Assembly: GCA_037389465.1 (NCBI GenBank)
Contig: JAZARR010000172.1
Span: 930,001-994,000, forward strand
DNA length: 64,000 bases
Direction of reading: 5' to 3'
Source of the DNA: Baylisascaris procyonis
Taxonomy: Eukaryota > Nematoda > Chromadorea > Rhabditida > Ascarididae
The notes under the pieces are model-generated. The model saw only the letters and a list, made by a program, of their open reading frames with translations, ran no database searches and was not told the DNA's origin. The position numbers were made by a program, and so were the translations under genes. This document shows positions 1 through 14,300 of this stretch, piece by piece. Each line of letters starts with the position of its first letter. Positions within the stretch are counted from its first letter, which is position 1.

Positions 1-869
1 AACGAATAAATTTGAAAAGTCACTCGTTATATGAAACTTGGGGAAAACATTCTTTCAATTCAGATATAAATAAGAAATGTTAATAAACTTCATTTCTCTT
101 TCAGACTTGCAAAAACACAAATCTTAAGCTCAGCTTCGATATATAACGGCAGTAATAAGGGAAGAGAAACGTGAGAATAATAGATATTGGTGGAGTGAGA
201 AGAAGAAATCGCACATAGCAATGAAACAAGATAACCGACAAAAAGTATTATCGACCAGAAAATCGGATAAAAGGATTTTGATGCTTCAACTTTAATTCGG
301 TCACTAAAACCGATATAATCGACACAGATGAACACATTTTCGGGTAGGTCTTTCAAAAGAGAATTATCTCGTAGAAGGGGAAGGGGAAGGGAGAACCCAA
401 ACTAGCAACTCTGACAAATGCGCCATTTGTCAAAAGCAATTGCAACGATTCTTTTAAAGCTAAACTGAAGCGGAAGAGCAGGAAGTGGATTTTTCAACAT
501 TGAGCAGGTGGGTCACATGATTTTTAAAAAATTTGAAAACAAGGAACAGAAAAAAGCGGTTGGGAATATATCGTTTGAGTTTTTATTATAGGCATAATGG
601 CTATGAATACGTATCGGTAAATGCGAATTGTTAACTGCAGTTTATTGCATTGTGTGCTTCATATGACTAAAAATTTCATGGGCGAACATTTGAATATTGG
701 TACTATCATTACATAAATGGCGAAAATGTCGTATTCTTGCGATACTTTAGCACAAATGCGGAGATATTTACGTAATGTAGCCAATAATCAAGAACGATTC
801 GATCGAGTAACCATTCTTCATTGTTATAGGGAACAAGGTGATAAAAGTTAATCAACTTTGAGTACGTAC

Positions 870-1089
870 AGAACGCACGATCGAAATATTCCTCCATTTC
901 TCGGATCTGACGTTCGAGACTTCTGAAAGGATTTGAGGAGAATGGTGACCAAGGTATGATCGAATAGCCACGTTGTGCCATCGAGAAGGGTACCTTCGTC
1001 GCCATCAGACGGCCGCATTGAGTGCCTCGTAGAAGTGCTTGCCGCAACATCGTTACGTTTAGATTCCTAGAACCGCTAGGTAAGGCCAT
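870..1089 (-). CDS. N-terminal exon of a small-heat-shock-like protein (partial)
   Basis: The minus-strand reading frame starts at Met 1089 and runs 73 codons plus one base to a GTACGT donor at 869. The first 40 residues are basic and hydroxylated with almost no acids, like a mitochondrial presequence. They are followed by PWSPFSSNPFRSLERQIREM and EEYFDRAF, which resembles the N-terminal arm of alpha-crystallin/small heat shock chaperones (aromatic Pro-Phe segment, then an ME/RE amphipathic helix). A candidate second exon begins at 349 after a TTTTGAAAG acceptor. It keeps phase and reads ENVFICVDYIGFSDRIKVEA, similar in pattern to the first beta strands of an alpha-crystallin domain. The rest of that domain is not found, so the gene is incomplete here or runs off the left edge. 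An in-frame Met further upstream (1242) was not chosen because the sequence before 1089 looks non-coding. The family assignment is an inference. Confidence 0.4.
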
Positions 1090-4000
1090 CTTACAAAAAC
1101 ATCGCCAGTCAACTAGGGAATATCGACGCATCGTGCAGACAGCAGATTCGAAGAAAATGTGAAGTCGACAACAACAAATCATAGCTTCTATATGAGGGAA
1201 ATCATGCAAAAATTTGCATTTCTTTTTTAAATCGTTGTTCACAATATTTTCATGATCTATCCTTGAAATGATGATAGCCTCGTTCTAATGGTTTTACTCA
1301 GAATAGAATAACTAAACAATAAATATCAATAATTTAAAAAAAAAATATGCGACTGTAACTCTTATTTCTAAAGAAAATATTTCTGCAGTTTCCTTTTTTA
1401 GAGTACATTAAATAAAGAAATAAAGAGTAAAACCCTCATTTGCACTATTAAAAAGGACTATTTCACAACTCCGCAGAGCAGAATCAGTCTACCGGCAAGG
1501 GAATATTAAAATGCCCTATTCGCTCACTTCGTCATTAAATATTTCTCATTCATCCCCTTATCGCAACTCCATTTACAAAAATGTGAATAAAAAACTGAGC
1601 TTAACAAACGGAAGTTCAAGCAGAACAAACAATGAAGACTTTAACTGCAATCAATTAGTGAGAATTTTCGAACAGCTGAGTGGAGTGATGCATCGCAGCG
1701 AACGATGACCGGCAAAATGCAAAAGACTGGGCGAGAAATATCGCAACTCCACACCGCAGACACTGCTAATGCAAAAGAAAAGAAAAAAGGATAGGCATTG
1801 ACAAAAGATCACAAATTTTTAGAACACACTACCAGGTGCACAGCACTTCCAGAATATTCTCGAAATACCACATACGAAACGTAAATACTAACCGGATTGC
1901 ATTCTTTCCGGTTTCTTAAAAGTAGAGAGGATAAATTTTTCTACGATTTCAAATACTTGAAAGAAAATCATTTTCATTCAACTATGAAATCAGATTTTCT
2001 ATGACCGATTCGATGCAAATTTAAAAGGATAAATAAAATAAACGCATAAATTACGATGATAGATAAAAATTCAGAATTCATTCTGTAATTTAGAACGCCA
2101 ATGATTTTTCTTAAAAACCAAAGATGAAATCTGCAACTTTATAAAGCTTAAAATCTAATGCGTGATCAGAACAACAATTATGTAAGAAACACTAATTATA
2201 TCTATCTGTCTACACTTGTCTGCCCTATTGACTGACCATTCCTTTGGCGATATAGTAAATAAAATTTCAAACTAAAGGAAGAAAAATCGTGCAGCTCATT
2301 AGATCGACGTTTTACTCTGAAATTAACTTACGGGACAGAAGCAACTAAAAATTATGGTACTTGGTGCTAATTTTTGAAGAAAATAACTACAAACAGACTG
2401 CAATCGCGTTGTAATGAAATAATACCAAACATTAAATATCACTTGCAAATATGCTCAATATTCTCTCTTAATTTATTATACGTTTATAGAGAAAGAATAG
2501 CAGCTGAATTCTTCCATTCAAAACAACTTTTATATATCCAAATCCCTCCATTCCCCCTCGTTATGTTGCTTTTATAGTATTCAGAGTGCTCCAAAATACA
2601 GCTGCGTAACATCTGATGCTATTTTCTTCAAACACTGATTTGATATGATGAGTTTACAAAAACCAACCAATGAAATCGAAGATTTATATCGAGGTTCAAA
2701 GATGAGAATTGATGAAGAACAAAGAAACCACAGCGAATAATGAAACAATTCCAAAACAAAAACGACTGAAAAAGGAAATTGGGGTCGCCAATACTGCCCA
2801 ATATAAACGTTCCCCCTTCCCTTTCCTTCTCTTGCATAAAATAGAGGATATAGGATCCCCAAAATACAACCATATAAAAAGCAAAAGCAAATCACTGCAT
2901 AAAGTGATGGGATTAATCAAGCCAATCCCACATATAAGTTCTATTTATGCAAGAACAAGGTGCTTCACAAGAACGAAGAAGGATTACATGAATATCAACC
3001 TAGCACAACGCAAACGTTTGGCAATCATCGTGTGTGGTAATATTGCATCATACATAACAATGCCTTAATAAACCAAACGATCAATTGCTAAGTGCATCAA
3101 ACTCTCTTTAGAGGTTTACAGTATAAAGAAAATAACAAGCAAGGGAGGAAGGAGTATGCTCGAATAACGAATAAAAGAACTCCTGGAGCTGCTACTTGGG
3201 GTAATAAGTAACCAAACGAGTGAACATCGAAGGCATTATATAATCGAACCTAACCACCGTGGCATCAACTCATTTGCCAGCCAATAGCAGGAGGCCACGT
3301 AAGATTACTGACAAGGAAACCCTTCCTGAGGGAAACCTAGAGAACATTCCACCAACATCTAGCGAAGCCCATCGAGCATAGGAACAAAGATCACATATGA
3401 GGTTGCAGACGTAAACAAACCGCAGGAAGGTCCCCTATGCATTATTTTGAAGTCTCGAACTTCGTACCGACAAGTAATTGAGACAATTCTTTACTGCAAT
3501 TATTCAAAAAAGATGCGTGGAAATCGGTTGAGGAAATTTTCGATTGTTTAAAAATGTGGACACTTCAGAGCTTCAACAATGTAAACAACACCTTGCAAGA
3601 GCATTTAAAATCGACACTTAGCTTGTTACTATCGAAAATGAGCTAAAAGGTTTCCGATTTGAACTACTTCACGAACACATCGTCATACGTTTTTAAATGC
3701 GAATTCTCTAACGAAAGCCGAAACAAGTTCACAAATAGAATTATGCGACTGTAAAATGCACTACTTTGAAGGATATGCAAATTTCATGGTTCCTCTTTAT
3801 TTAGAGTCCTATTAAACAGTAAAAACGAGAGGAAATTATTTCAAACTTCAAAGCTTGGCCAGTAGTTCATTTGTGATCAATGCTGAATGTTTTACTTCAA
3901 CTATTGCTTATTTTATACAAATTTTATTAATTTTAATTTTTATACTCAATTTACACTTCAATAAACTTCCTATAAAGATAAACCGTTCGATTTACATATG

Positions 4001-4492
4001 AAAGAGGTGTCATTTCGTCATTTCATTCATCATTTAAATCTTTTCGTCTTTCCAGCCTTATAGATTCACACTCAACTTCTAAACGCTTCGATCCATGACG
4101 AACTTTTTCAAGGAAGACATCAGCGTTGGAGAAGCACATAAGGAAGGCTCAGAAAAGGAATAATACTTCCTTTATGCAAATACCCCCTAAATAATCTTTG
4201 AAAGCTAAAGCTTAAATTGCTTCCATCAAATTTAACTCAATTTTTCGAAATAAATCACCGATGAAATCAGAAACTTTAAAGTTCATTAAAATTCACCAAA
4301 TCTCCATGAAAATTCTACGCTTCAATTTGGTTCGAATCAAAAAAAAAAAATAAACGCTTTATTTTAATTACGTTAATAAAAGGGGATATTTAAGATAAAT
4401 GGATAGAACTATTACAAGAAAATAACGTGATAAATCGAGAAAAATTTTTGCATAAATCTAAAATGTTTATATTTAACAATACGTAAGAGATG

Positions 4493-4592
4493 ATGTTGAA
4501 ATCGAAGATTCCAGAATCACGATGCCGCATTCTAGAATCATCGATCTGAATCGCCGCTTCGATTAATTTGGGCGAACCCAAAGCACAACTAT
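4493..4592 (-). CDS. Isolated candidate exon
   Basis: A GGTTGCAG acceptor just above 4592 and a GTATTG donor just below 4493 bracket an open frame. It encodes about 33 residues of ordinary composition, including SPKLIEAAIQIDDSRMRHRD. No partner exons with compatible phase were found nearby, so this may be chance. The family is not recognised. Confidence 0.22.
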
Positions 4593-7319
4593 CTGCAACC
4601 GTGTGCAACACCACATAAACAATAACAGCGTATTGCGAAATCGACTGCTGCAACCGATGACGTCATTACACTCGAATGTTCCTCAAGCAAACACGTGTTT
4701 TTCGAATGTGCTGAACCAAAGAGCAAATTAGCATGTTTTGATAGGGGAGGATATCACTAAGTATTTGAATTTAAATAAATGCTTTGCAGAGTCAGTTCGG
4801 ATTAAATCAGATCCCGATTGTGCCTCGGATTGGAACTCGGTTCTACCCATATCTTTCCAGTCCTGGTCCACGTTTGTTTCACAATGGGGACCGAGACAGC
4901 ACTTAAACCAGATCTAGGAAATTACAAACAAATCAGAATACTGTAACACAGTAGTCCAATCTACAAAACTAAAATGCAAGTGGTTTATTATATAACTTTT
5001 TAAATGCAGTTTAGTCAGCATGAATAAAGAAGTATACTCGAAGAACTACTTAAAAGTGTAGTAGTTATGAATTTTAAGGGAAATTAAACATGAAACGCAT
5101 CGTCAGGAAACGGGCACAAATCGCAAGGATAGAGTTCAAGTCATTGACCACCACTGATAGGAGTCGATGTTATATAGCGATGAACTTTGATCTAGAAAGT
5201 ACGCTGATATGCTAAAAGGACGTTTCATAATACACAGCTGAGGAAAGATTGCATAATGATAGAATAAAGCGCTTTAAATAACACATGACGCGCTTTATCA
5301 CTGACGGAAAATTGCATAATACTCCAAAAAACAACAAAACAAAAGACCAACAACTGGAAGATCTATACCATACGTTCATCACTGATAAGCGTTCCCCTAT
5401 AAACTGCATTTCCTTTGGCTATAAGTTACTAACAGCATAAACTCCAATGGTGTATCTAGCCTTCCTCCTCATCTGTACCAAATATAGAATCGTTATTTAA
5501 CCCAGTCTTGAATAATCCCATCTCTATTTTGAGATGTACAAATGGTGGAAGCTCCAGATTTTATCTAAGCACCTCTTTGAATATATCACTTAAAAAATAG
5601 AAGTCAGTCATAGGCATGGGATTTATGGATGGCGAGGATGGCGAAGTAAAAAACGGACAGGTCAGTCAACAAAAAAATCGAGACAGTTTAAAACAACGTT
5701 GAACACTTTATTATGCTCTTAGAGGACTGCAGTCCCAGTATATCGAGAGATCGCCAACCGGTGGAATGCCAAGAAATATGTTCAGACGAAGTTGTATGTA
5801 AACTTGGGTTGCTTAGGACCATAAATACGGATAAAACAACTTTTCAAATAGTACAGAAAACTGCTACACCTCAGATGTATTGCCATTGAAGCATTTAATT
5901 ATGCAAAACAGCATATCATGGGTTTGGGACTCCACAAAAACTCCAGAAGGTTCCATTTTTTAATGCAACATGCACCATAACATCTAAATATCTATTTTAG
6001 GCTTTCTAGAAAATACGGCAGCGCTAAACGATATAGATGGAAGGAAGTGTCTATGGTAAGAAACAAAGCAGACTGTGGGAAGCATTCTTGAAAACTCCGC
6101 TAAACGCCAAAACATTCCAAGAAGATACGATCCGCTTTGAGCACTGTCAACCCAAAAATGGGGTCTTCCGAATTGCAGACATGCCTCAAGGAAATTCTTC
6201 TCTACTTGTGCATATCAATGAGATAATTTAAAGCAAATTTTCCTCTTACACCAAATTTTCCGATGAAATTAAACCACTTTAGATAATTGATCAAAGGATT
6301 ATCGCCTTTCTTTAGTGTTACACTTTCGAAACGATGACAGAAAGCAGTTTTTGTAATTTAAAATATAATACGTTAAGAAAATAAATATAAGGTTTGCCCA
6401 TTGAAGAATATCCAATCCCGACAAAAGAATAAATTCGCCAAAGGCAGGCGCGATATGTGCTTTTTGTGTGCAACGTATCAGGTTGTGGCAACATCCACGC
6501 GTCTACCTGTCTCTCCAATAGCTCCAACTTAGAATCTAATGAAGCTAAAGGTGTGCAACTTACTAGACATGATATACTATAGGATAATGGTCCCCTATAT
6601 TAACGCTTAGTAAACTGATCAACTTCAAAAACAGCTTCTATTCATGCAGTGGTACTTTAAAAATTTTCCAGTCGCTTTTTCAAGTACTTATTTTTCTAAC
6701 TGGTCGAATTCTTATTTCATAGCGATCGGATGGAAGAGAAGAACGAATATTCCATAGATTTCTAGAAATGGTTGGATCAGCTAGATTTGAATGTACTATT
6801 GCATGTTTTATTGTTTGTTAGTAAATTATCACTCCAGCCACTTCAGTAAGCGAAACTGCATATATTTTGTCATGTTCTTCCATCTGTCTGCAATTCCGAC
6901 GAAGAGAATGGTCATATCAACTCATGAAAGCAATGATGATGGCCAACCGATTGAAATTCGGTTTTTAATTCATTTGAGGTTTCCGATTGCAATCGAAATC
7001 TGGTTTTCACCGGATCCTTTGCGTCGATAACCGACTCAAATTTTTGAAAATCAGTCAGTCTCAATCGAATTTCGATTATAACCAAATGCTTTCAATCGGT
7101 AGAAGTAATTTTGCTTGGTTATCACCACTGCCAATAACAAATATTCATGTAAAACTGGTCGGGTATAGAAATCATCAGTTAAAAATTAACTCATCGTTGA
7201 TATCATTATGAATTAGTCGAAACGTGGCCGCTTGTTATAGATCAGCCTGTGCTAGTGACTGTAGTCGGCAAACTTCACCGCTATAAGCTGCAATCCGCTA
7301 GTCCCGACTGCAAAGCAGA

Positions 7320-7372
7320 AGAGAGAGACAGACAGACAGGCAGACAGACAGACAGACAAACAAACAGACGGA
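7320..7372. repeat. GACA/AGAC simple repeat
   Basis: This is an imperfect tetranucleotide run of AGAC units grading into AAAC units. It is non-coding in any useful frame. Confidence 0.85.
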
Positions 7373-8500
7373 CATTACATATGCCTAGAAATGCGCACAA
7401 ACGATGCTGTCAAAATGCATTCTTTGCTGCAACTTTTTCGATCTTCTCTCATCGATCATCTAGAAGGTAAGCTATATGACTAAGGTTAGGCCACAATTCC
7501 TTAGTAGAAAAAACTCTCATCAACGTTAACAAAAATAAATATGAATAAAAATTCGAAAATTGCAACGTTACATTTCAAATAGGAATTGCCATTTTCATGC
7601 TCTTATTTAATGCTCTTAATGGTCGATATATTATTCTCAATAAATCAAAAATAATCCAATTAATCAATATCCACTAAATCGATTATAGCTCAAAGATTTA
7701 TCCACAGGATTAAAAAGATTAACATTTAAAAGAATAAAAAAAACAAATAAAATATGGAAAACAACGAAGATGATTAAACGAATCAACTCAATCGAACGAG
7801 AAATTCTTTGATGATATAATAGAAAGAAAGAAAAAAGTAATTTTTAATAAAAGAAGTACTTTTAAGTGAATAAATGCTTTATACTCGTTGAAAACATATT
7901 TCGAATGTATAGTAATATATTTATGATAAGAATGGAACAATACAGAGTTTTCACAAAACGTGAATGCATGATAACCCGCTTATTGATATACGAAAAAAAA
8001 CAGTCACCACTCAGTGTTGTATTTTAACGGTCAAAAGCTTCTCATATTTGTTGAACATAAAACACGTAACGACGGCAACTACTACCGTACTTGCCGAAAT
8101 AGACGCCCAATGGGCTACTCCAATGAAGACGGCAACGACTAAAGGCAAACGAAGAAGGCAAATACGATATATTCCAAAGACATTATACACAAACATTAAA
8201 GAATATGTAAAACAAAGTCGGATAAGACATTCAAAACGATCGGTGGGCAATCGATATCGATAACGCAAAAAAGTAAAGCGTAATTCTGAAATAAAATACT
8301 TCGGTAGTCGTCAAATATTAAGGCGAGGATGTGAGGGAGGGGGGAGGATTTACGGATATTATACTTTTTTTGCATAAATCAATGAAAATAAGTAAAATTA
8401 TGCAGCGGGAAATTTTTTGTAGAATAACTTAGCCTTTACATACTAAACTGAATGCAAGGTACGAGGTGGAAGGGGGAGCGAGGGGAGGGGAATATATGGA

Positions 8501-8504
<4 letters not shown>

Positions 8505-8562
<58 letters not shown>
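8505..8562. repeat. (AT)n microsatellite
   Basis: About 29 uninterrupted TA dinucleotides, flanked on the left by a purine-rich GGAGGGG stretch and on the right by a short TTTA run. It lies downstream of the stop codon of gene B, in intergenic DNA. Confidence 0.95.
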
Positions 8563-8563
<1 letters not shown>

Positions 8564-8975
8564 GTACATATTTATTTATTTATTTATTTTTCCGTTGAAA
8601 AATCACCTCAAAATCTCATCAATGACCTATGAAAAAATGTTTCCAAAATCCATTCGGATATCAATTAAGTTTATAAATATAAACAATGAGATATGACGAA
8701 TAATTGAGCAACAATTCAATCAATAATAATAACGCTCAAAGATTATAATAATCAAGAAAAAACATCAAAAAGTTACCTGTGAGTTCTTTTAATAGAGAGT
8801 ATTTATAATAGAGAAAAAAATCAATGAATAAAACAAAAATTTCTATTCAATGAAGAAAAAGTGAATTACAAAAAAAAAAAAATTATCATTCGATGAAGTT
8901 AAAAACACCGAATTTTCAACGAAAGTAAAAAAAACCCCAATAAAAAGGGGGAATTGCCTTAACTGCCTATCTGCC

Positions 8976-11294
8976 TTAAGTTGAGTTGATTATTTCAGCC
9001 CATCTGCACATTTTCAAGTTTCCTTCCTCTCCGGAAGCAGAGAGAAAGTGATGCTTAATGGATGGTTTTAACGAAAGATTTTCATCACCCGATATGAAGA
9101 TGCTTCCTAAATGATATGACACGAAAAGAGGATTATCTATAGCATAAATGATATAATGAATTAATTTTGCGATGGAAGCAGAAAAATTTTAAGCTTATCT
9201 AATAAAAAGCAATTTTCTGCATTTTACTAAATCAAATAGCGAAAAAAAAAATTCTCGAAAATTATGAGAGAAGAGGAATACGCCCTCATTTGATTCGAAT
9301 AAAACTCACTATATGCTGGACTATTCCCTTCATCCTCCAGCAAATCTACCTTCTTCAATAGACCAACTATCATTCAATGACCGAAACTCCGAACACCGGA
9401 AACTATGTCAAAATTAAGATAAAGAGAGGAAAGGTTGCTCATCCATAGTTAATGCGTGATTATATACAGCATATCACATGAAGATACTCGAATGTTCAAT
9501 TCGGAGATGCATGTGAATCGATTCTAAATCAAAATCTGAGCAATAAGTCGAAGAGAGACGGAATGAAAGCCGAGAACGATACCAACTCTCCTCTCCACTT
9601 ATATGAGTTGTCACCGATCTATGGCCTATAACCATAATATTGGCACAGTTGTAAATAATCGACCGGGCAATTACGCTTTATAGCGATACGAACATTTGCA
9701 CTCTCGAAAAACTTGGCCAGTGAGCGAAGAGCTTCAGCAAGTTTCACGTCTTTCTAAAAGACATGTTCGCTTATACAACATTCGCATATATAATAAACTT
9801 ACGATGAAACCGTGATCGAAAAATTATTGTACTCTATAATTTCGGTGTTTGTTTGACCTCATATGATAGAAAGTTAAATTTTAAGAGGGTATCCTAAATT
9901 AAGACAGGAAGAACCGAAAGGAAGGATGGGGAAGGGAGGAAAGGTGCAAAAGCAAGAAACACCAGCCCGCTTCATAATCCTCGATAAAGAAGCATTTCTG
10001 ATTGCATAGAATAAACGTTGCTATGTAATATTCAACAATTTGTATAGAGATGACTCAACATAAACCTTAATACACAATAAGCTCTTTTTGGCTGTATAAA
10101 AATGAGTAGAATTGTCAAATTACTCGAGAATTCGTCTGATAAGGCAATGCTTTTAAAGGGTTGGAAATAAATACAAGAATTTATAAAAAATATTTTTTAA
10201 AAATTTAGTAAAAAATAAAAACAACTTTTAGTAAAAACCCAAATCGAAATAAAACATCGCTGTATTTCTCCATAGTCACTCATCGAATATAATATTTTTT
10301 TAGGCATAATTACTAATATCGATCAAAAAAGTCTATGGGAATTAAAACATTTGAATGACCCCTCAGGTGGGTGCAATCATTTAGTAGAAATAAGAATGAA
10401 ATTAAAAAGGCAAAATAAATATTATTAGAATTTGGAAAAACAATATCGAAAAAATTTAATCACTCGTAAAAAACAAATACGCACCATTTCTGTTTCTTTC
10501 CCATTTTTGCTAGTCTCAGCAGTACTAGCAGCCGATCGCTCATCGTTCATCAAATGAGGCGAATTCGTTCCACACGTCTGCCTTAAAGAGGGATAATAAT
10601 TCATTCCTTAACAACAGCTAGATGAAACCAAAAAATGGATCGATATGAAAGATCCCTTTAACGTCATCAAAATGTTTCAGAAAGGAATTTCATCGACTAT
10701 TGATTTTGTAATATTAGAAGGAATAATTTTCCAATATTTTTTTCAATATACTTTTTCAAATTACCTAACCATTATTTGAGGAGGAACAAATTTTTTGGCA
10801 ACATGGGATTTAAAAGATTTAAAATGATCAGCACAAAGGAAACGAAAAATCTAAACTGAAACTTAAAAAAAAACAGCGGGTATGATTAAACAAATCGGCC
10901 ATCAAAATCTACAAAAATTCAAAGAAAGAGAAAACTTTACAGAAACTGCAATGAGCATTTTCTATTTAACAGATGAAGGCTATTTTCTTCGAACAAATGT
11001 AGCAAAATTTTAGGCTAAAAAAATGATTAACAACTCATAAATATGAGTTAAAAATTTTATTGGAATGTGTCAGAAGACAATGAAACAATTATGCTCGCGT
11101 AAAAATTACCGCATTGCAGTGCTGAAATCGGTACGTGCAGATGGCATCTCGAAGCGATCCTCAGAAGAGCGTTCTTCATTTTCGGAACCCTAAAGTGGTA
11201 CACGCTGACGAATTAAAGTGAAGTGCTAACGATCTAGTGTACCCACCACCATACAAAGTAAGTGCAACAGCCGAAACTTTATGTTTATATATAC

Positions 11295-11381
<87 letters not shown>

Positions 11382-14300
11382 CTTAAATAAAACAGACTCA
11401 ATGTGTTCCTGGTCGGCTCGACACACTTCACTGAGTCACTATTATACACCTTCCGCAAAGTTTCAAAGGCATCACAAGAGTAAAACACCTACCGGACGAA
11501 AATTTCGGTGCCATAAGCGATGAAATGCATATGGGCCCTAAGCAGTGACATAAATGAGTGCAGAACCGTCAAATAAGACATACTCATTGCCCACAAATAT
11601 AAAAGTTGATAACCAAACCATTCATTACCCAATTGCGGTCCCTCCGCGACGTCTCCTTAAAAAAAGAAGTTTGATGATATTCATCTTCATCGTCATTAGT
11701 GAACCCGTCATAAGTATTCGAAGTGCTTGATGAGGCCGTAAAGATGCTTTGTGTCTTCGTATCGCTCGTCGATGCGGGCATTTCCGCAACAAGTATCGGA
11801 GGCTCCTCAAAAATGATTAGAAAATAGGGCGTAGATGGCTACATCAAAAAAATTCAGTCTGCTACAATTGACAGCTTTCAATCGGGTGGCAATAACGAAT
11901 AATGATGGTGTTTCAATATGTCACGTACATGAAAAACAGCCAAAATTTTGCATGGCTTTTTGCTAATCACATGTATTACAGATCGTCAGTGTTGGTAAAA
12001 TAATTATGAAAATTCTGTGACACTAAAAAACATCGCATTCTATGAAAGCAAATGAGTTCAGCTCTACCAGTCAGAAATTATCCGAGAAAATATTATAAAC
12101 CTGAAAGCAATCACTCGTCAATAATTAGGAGAAAGTTCATCACTGATCGTACCCCGATAATCTATTAATAACACTCTTTAACAATATCTTTTAGCGTTAA
12201 TGCCAGCTTATATAAAGAAGAAAGAAGACGGCCCAGTACAGCAACGGAAGGTCAAGCCAACGGAAAATGGTGGCAAGCAATCAGCAACTGTTTGGAAAAA
12301 TTGCAATACGGGTACTATCAGATGTTGTTATCGTGGTCAGATAAAACGCAGCCCAGCTAAGAAATATTACTGCGCCGTACGTGATCGGTATTAAACCGAC
12401 CTCGCTAACTGCGAGAATATGAACGGAATAATGGCTACGATGAGTTACTTTTCTTCCAAATTTTTTATGAAGAAAACTGAATCGAGGAGGTCTCCTTTTC
12501 GGATCTATAGGGCACTTTGGCGAATCATATGTCCTGAAATACTATGCACGAAGCCCTGAAATTATCCTGAAAGTTTTATTCCATTCACAGGTCAACCGAA
12601 ATGAAAAAAGATTTTCGAGAACTAACCGGAACATTTTTGACGCTCCAAATTGTGATAGGCTCCTCATAACTCTTCTTAAGACGCTCAAGCAGCACCTCGA
12701 TCTTATCGCTATAATGATCAGGACCCATCGTTTCCACCTTTCTCTTAAGCAGGCCTCGTCTATCTTCTATTGGCCCAACCCAATCAGCAAACATTACGCC
12801 ATTCAAACTGCGTGCGATGTCGCCAACAGTCACTTTTGATCTCAGCTGAAAAAGAAAGTTTCTATGATTAGAATTCATATCTTCTACATAACTGAGTATC
12901 ATAAAAGCAGACTCAGCCGAATATGAACCTTTACGACACTCAAATTTCCAACTGAATAAAAAATATCAAACATTTGTTCAATTTATAAAAGACCTCACCA
13001 TCATTTTTGTCGTATCATAACCCCTTCCCGCCGCCTAAAATACCTATAAAATAGTATGGCAACAAAAAATATATAACTGTTATTGTACCACTTACGCCTA
13101 ATTGCAAGCAAATATCCTTTTTGTTTGCTTTTTTTTTTGCCTGAGCAGCTCTCGCAATGACAGATAGAAGAGGAATATTTTTATGAACGCTCTTTCAAGA
13201 TTTGAAATCTTTGTAGATTACTTCTGAGAGAAGAAAAAATTCCCAAATGAGAAGAAACAGCTAAAGAAAAAAGAGCGAAAATTTACCATTTTCGAATAAA
13301 GAGTTGCAAAGAGAGGGAAAGTAAAACGTGAAGAAAACTCTTCGAATTATGTGACTGAAATTCGATTTGAATTTTAGTGGTGTCCCCTTTCAAAAAAAAG
13401 GTCATTCCTTTCTGTTCCTTCAGTTAGACACTTCTATAGATACTTTCAAATTTCTATGCATTCTTCTAAACCTCCTTCCGGTTAATTAAAATATATATAA
13501 TTTGATGACACAAACAGACCAACATCTTGAAAACTTAATGCATTTTTCCACATTAATTTGCTATTAGTGTTGATAGTTATCAAATGAAGTGCCTACATAA
13601 TCAACAAATACTTTTTCATTAAAAAAAGGAACCTCAACTGAATTTCGGCATTTAACACTTTGCAATAACGCGTCGGTCCTCTCCCATCTAGCAACCCGAA
13701 AGTGAATATTTGGATTCGGATTCTTTTCATGTAATGAGCGTGCTCTGAAATTTGAATCAGAAATCTAATTAACTACTTGTACAAAAACGTTACTACAATC
13801 AGAGTAAGCTGGGATCATCTAACGATCATTTAAAATACGTATAAACATGAACTGGGTTTGATTCTATTCGCAAAGGACCAAATAATTCGATGACCGCATT
13901 CATAAAAGTGTTTGCCTTCGAATTCATCGGATTAGTGAGCAAAGATATTTCGCCAATTTTTGCACGATAATGAATCCTATAGGTCATATAAGAAATGCAA
14001 ATATATTCACTGGCTTTCTTTTCTCAACCCAGAAAGATGGAAAATAAGAATAAACAAAACCTACTGAACAAAGAATTTCACCCAATCGCCATTAACAAGG
14101 TCTCCACCATTCGAACACATGCCTTCCCCCAAAACTGGTGTCCAAATATAAGCCGAATTTGCGCTTCTGCTCACCACAACACCCAAAAGTGAGCCAAGTT
14201 GTGCATTTTCCTAAAACGATGCAAATTTACGATTAAACATTAAACACACCTCATAAAGTATTAAAACACTCAATATGTCGCAAAATTTTGATAAAATGTG

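Larger units (their letters stand above)
1090..8975. other. Mostly non-coding AT-rich stretch
   Basis: No convincing multi-exon gene was found on either strand. Open frames here are short (under 120 codons), rich in Lys/Ile/Asn or without splice support. Examples are plus 2709-3068 (Lys-rich), plus 6037-6231 and plus 1511-1708. The stretch contains one candidate minus exon (4493-4592), a GACA-type simple repeat and an (AT)n array, which are listed separately. Segments around 4795-4920 and 6940-7090 contain repeated CGATT/GGTT-type words suggestive of decayed dispersed repeats, but no boundaries could be set. Confidence 0.5.

Noticed and set aside
7320..7372. CRISPR-like array
   Set aside because: It is a continuous simple repeat without spacers, in a eukaryotic context.
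12200..12394. Plus-strand Lys-rich ORF, and a minus-strand fragment in the same place reading [13 protein letters not shown]
   Set aside because: The plus frame has no context. The minus fragment resembles the DGAW-type segments of gene A but is out of phase with the flanking gene B exons, which join each other directly.
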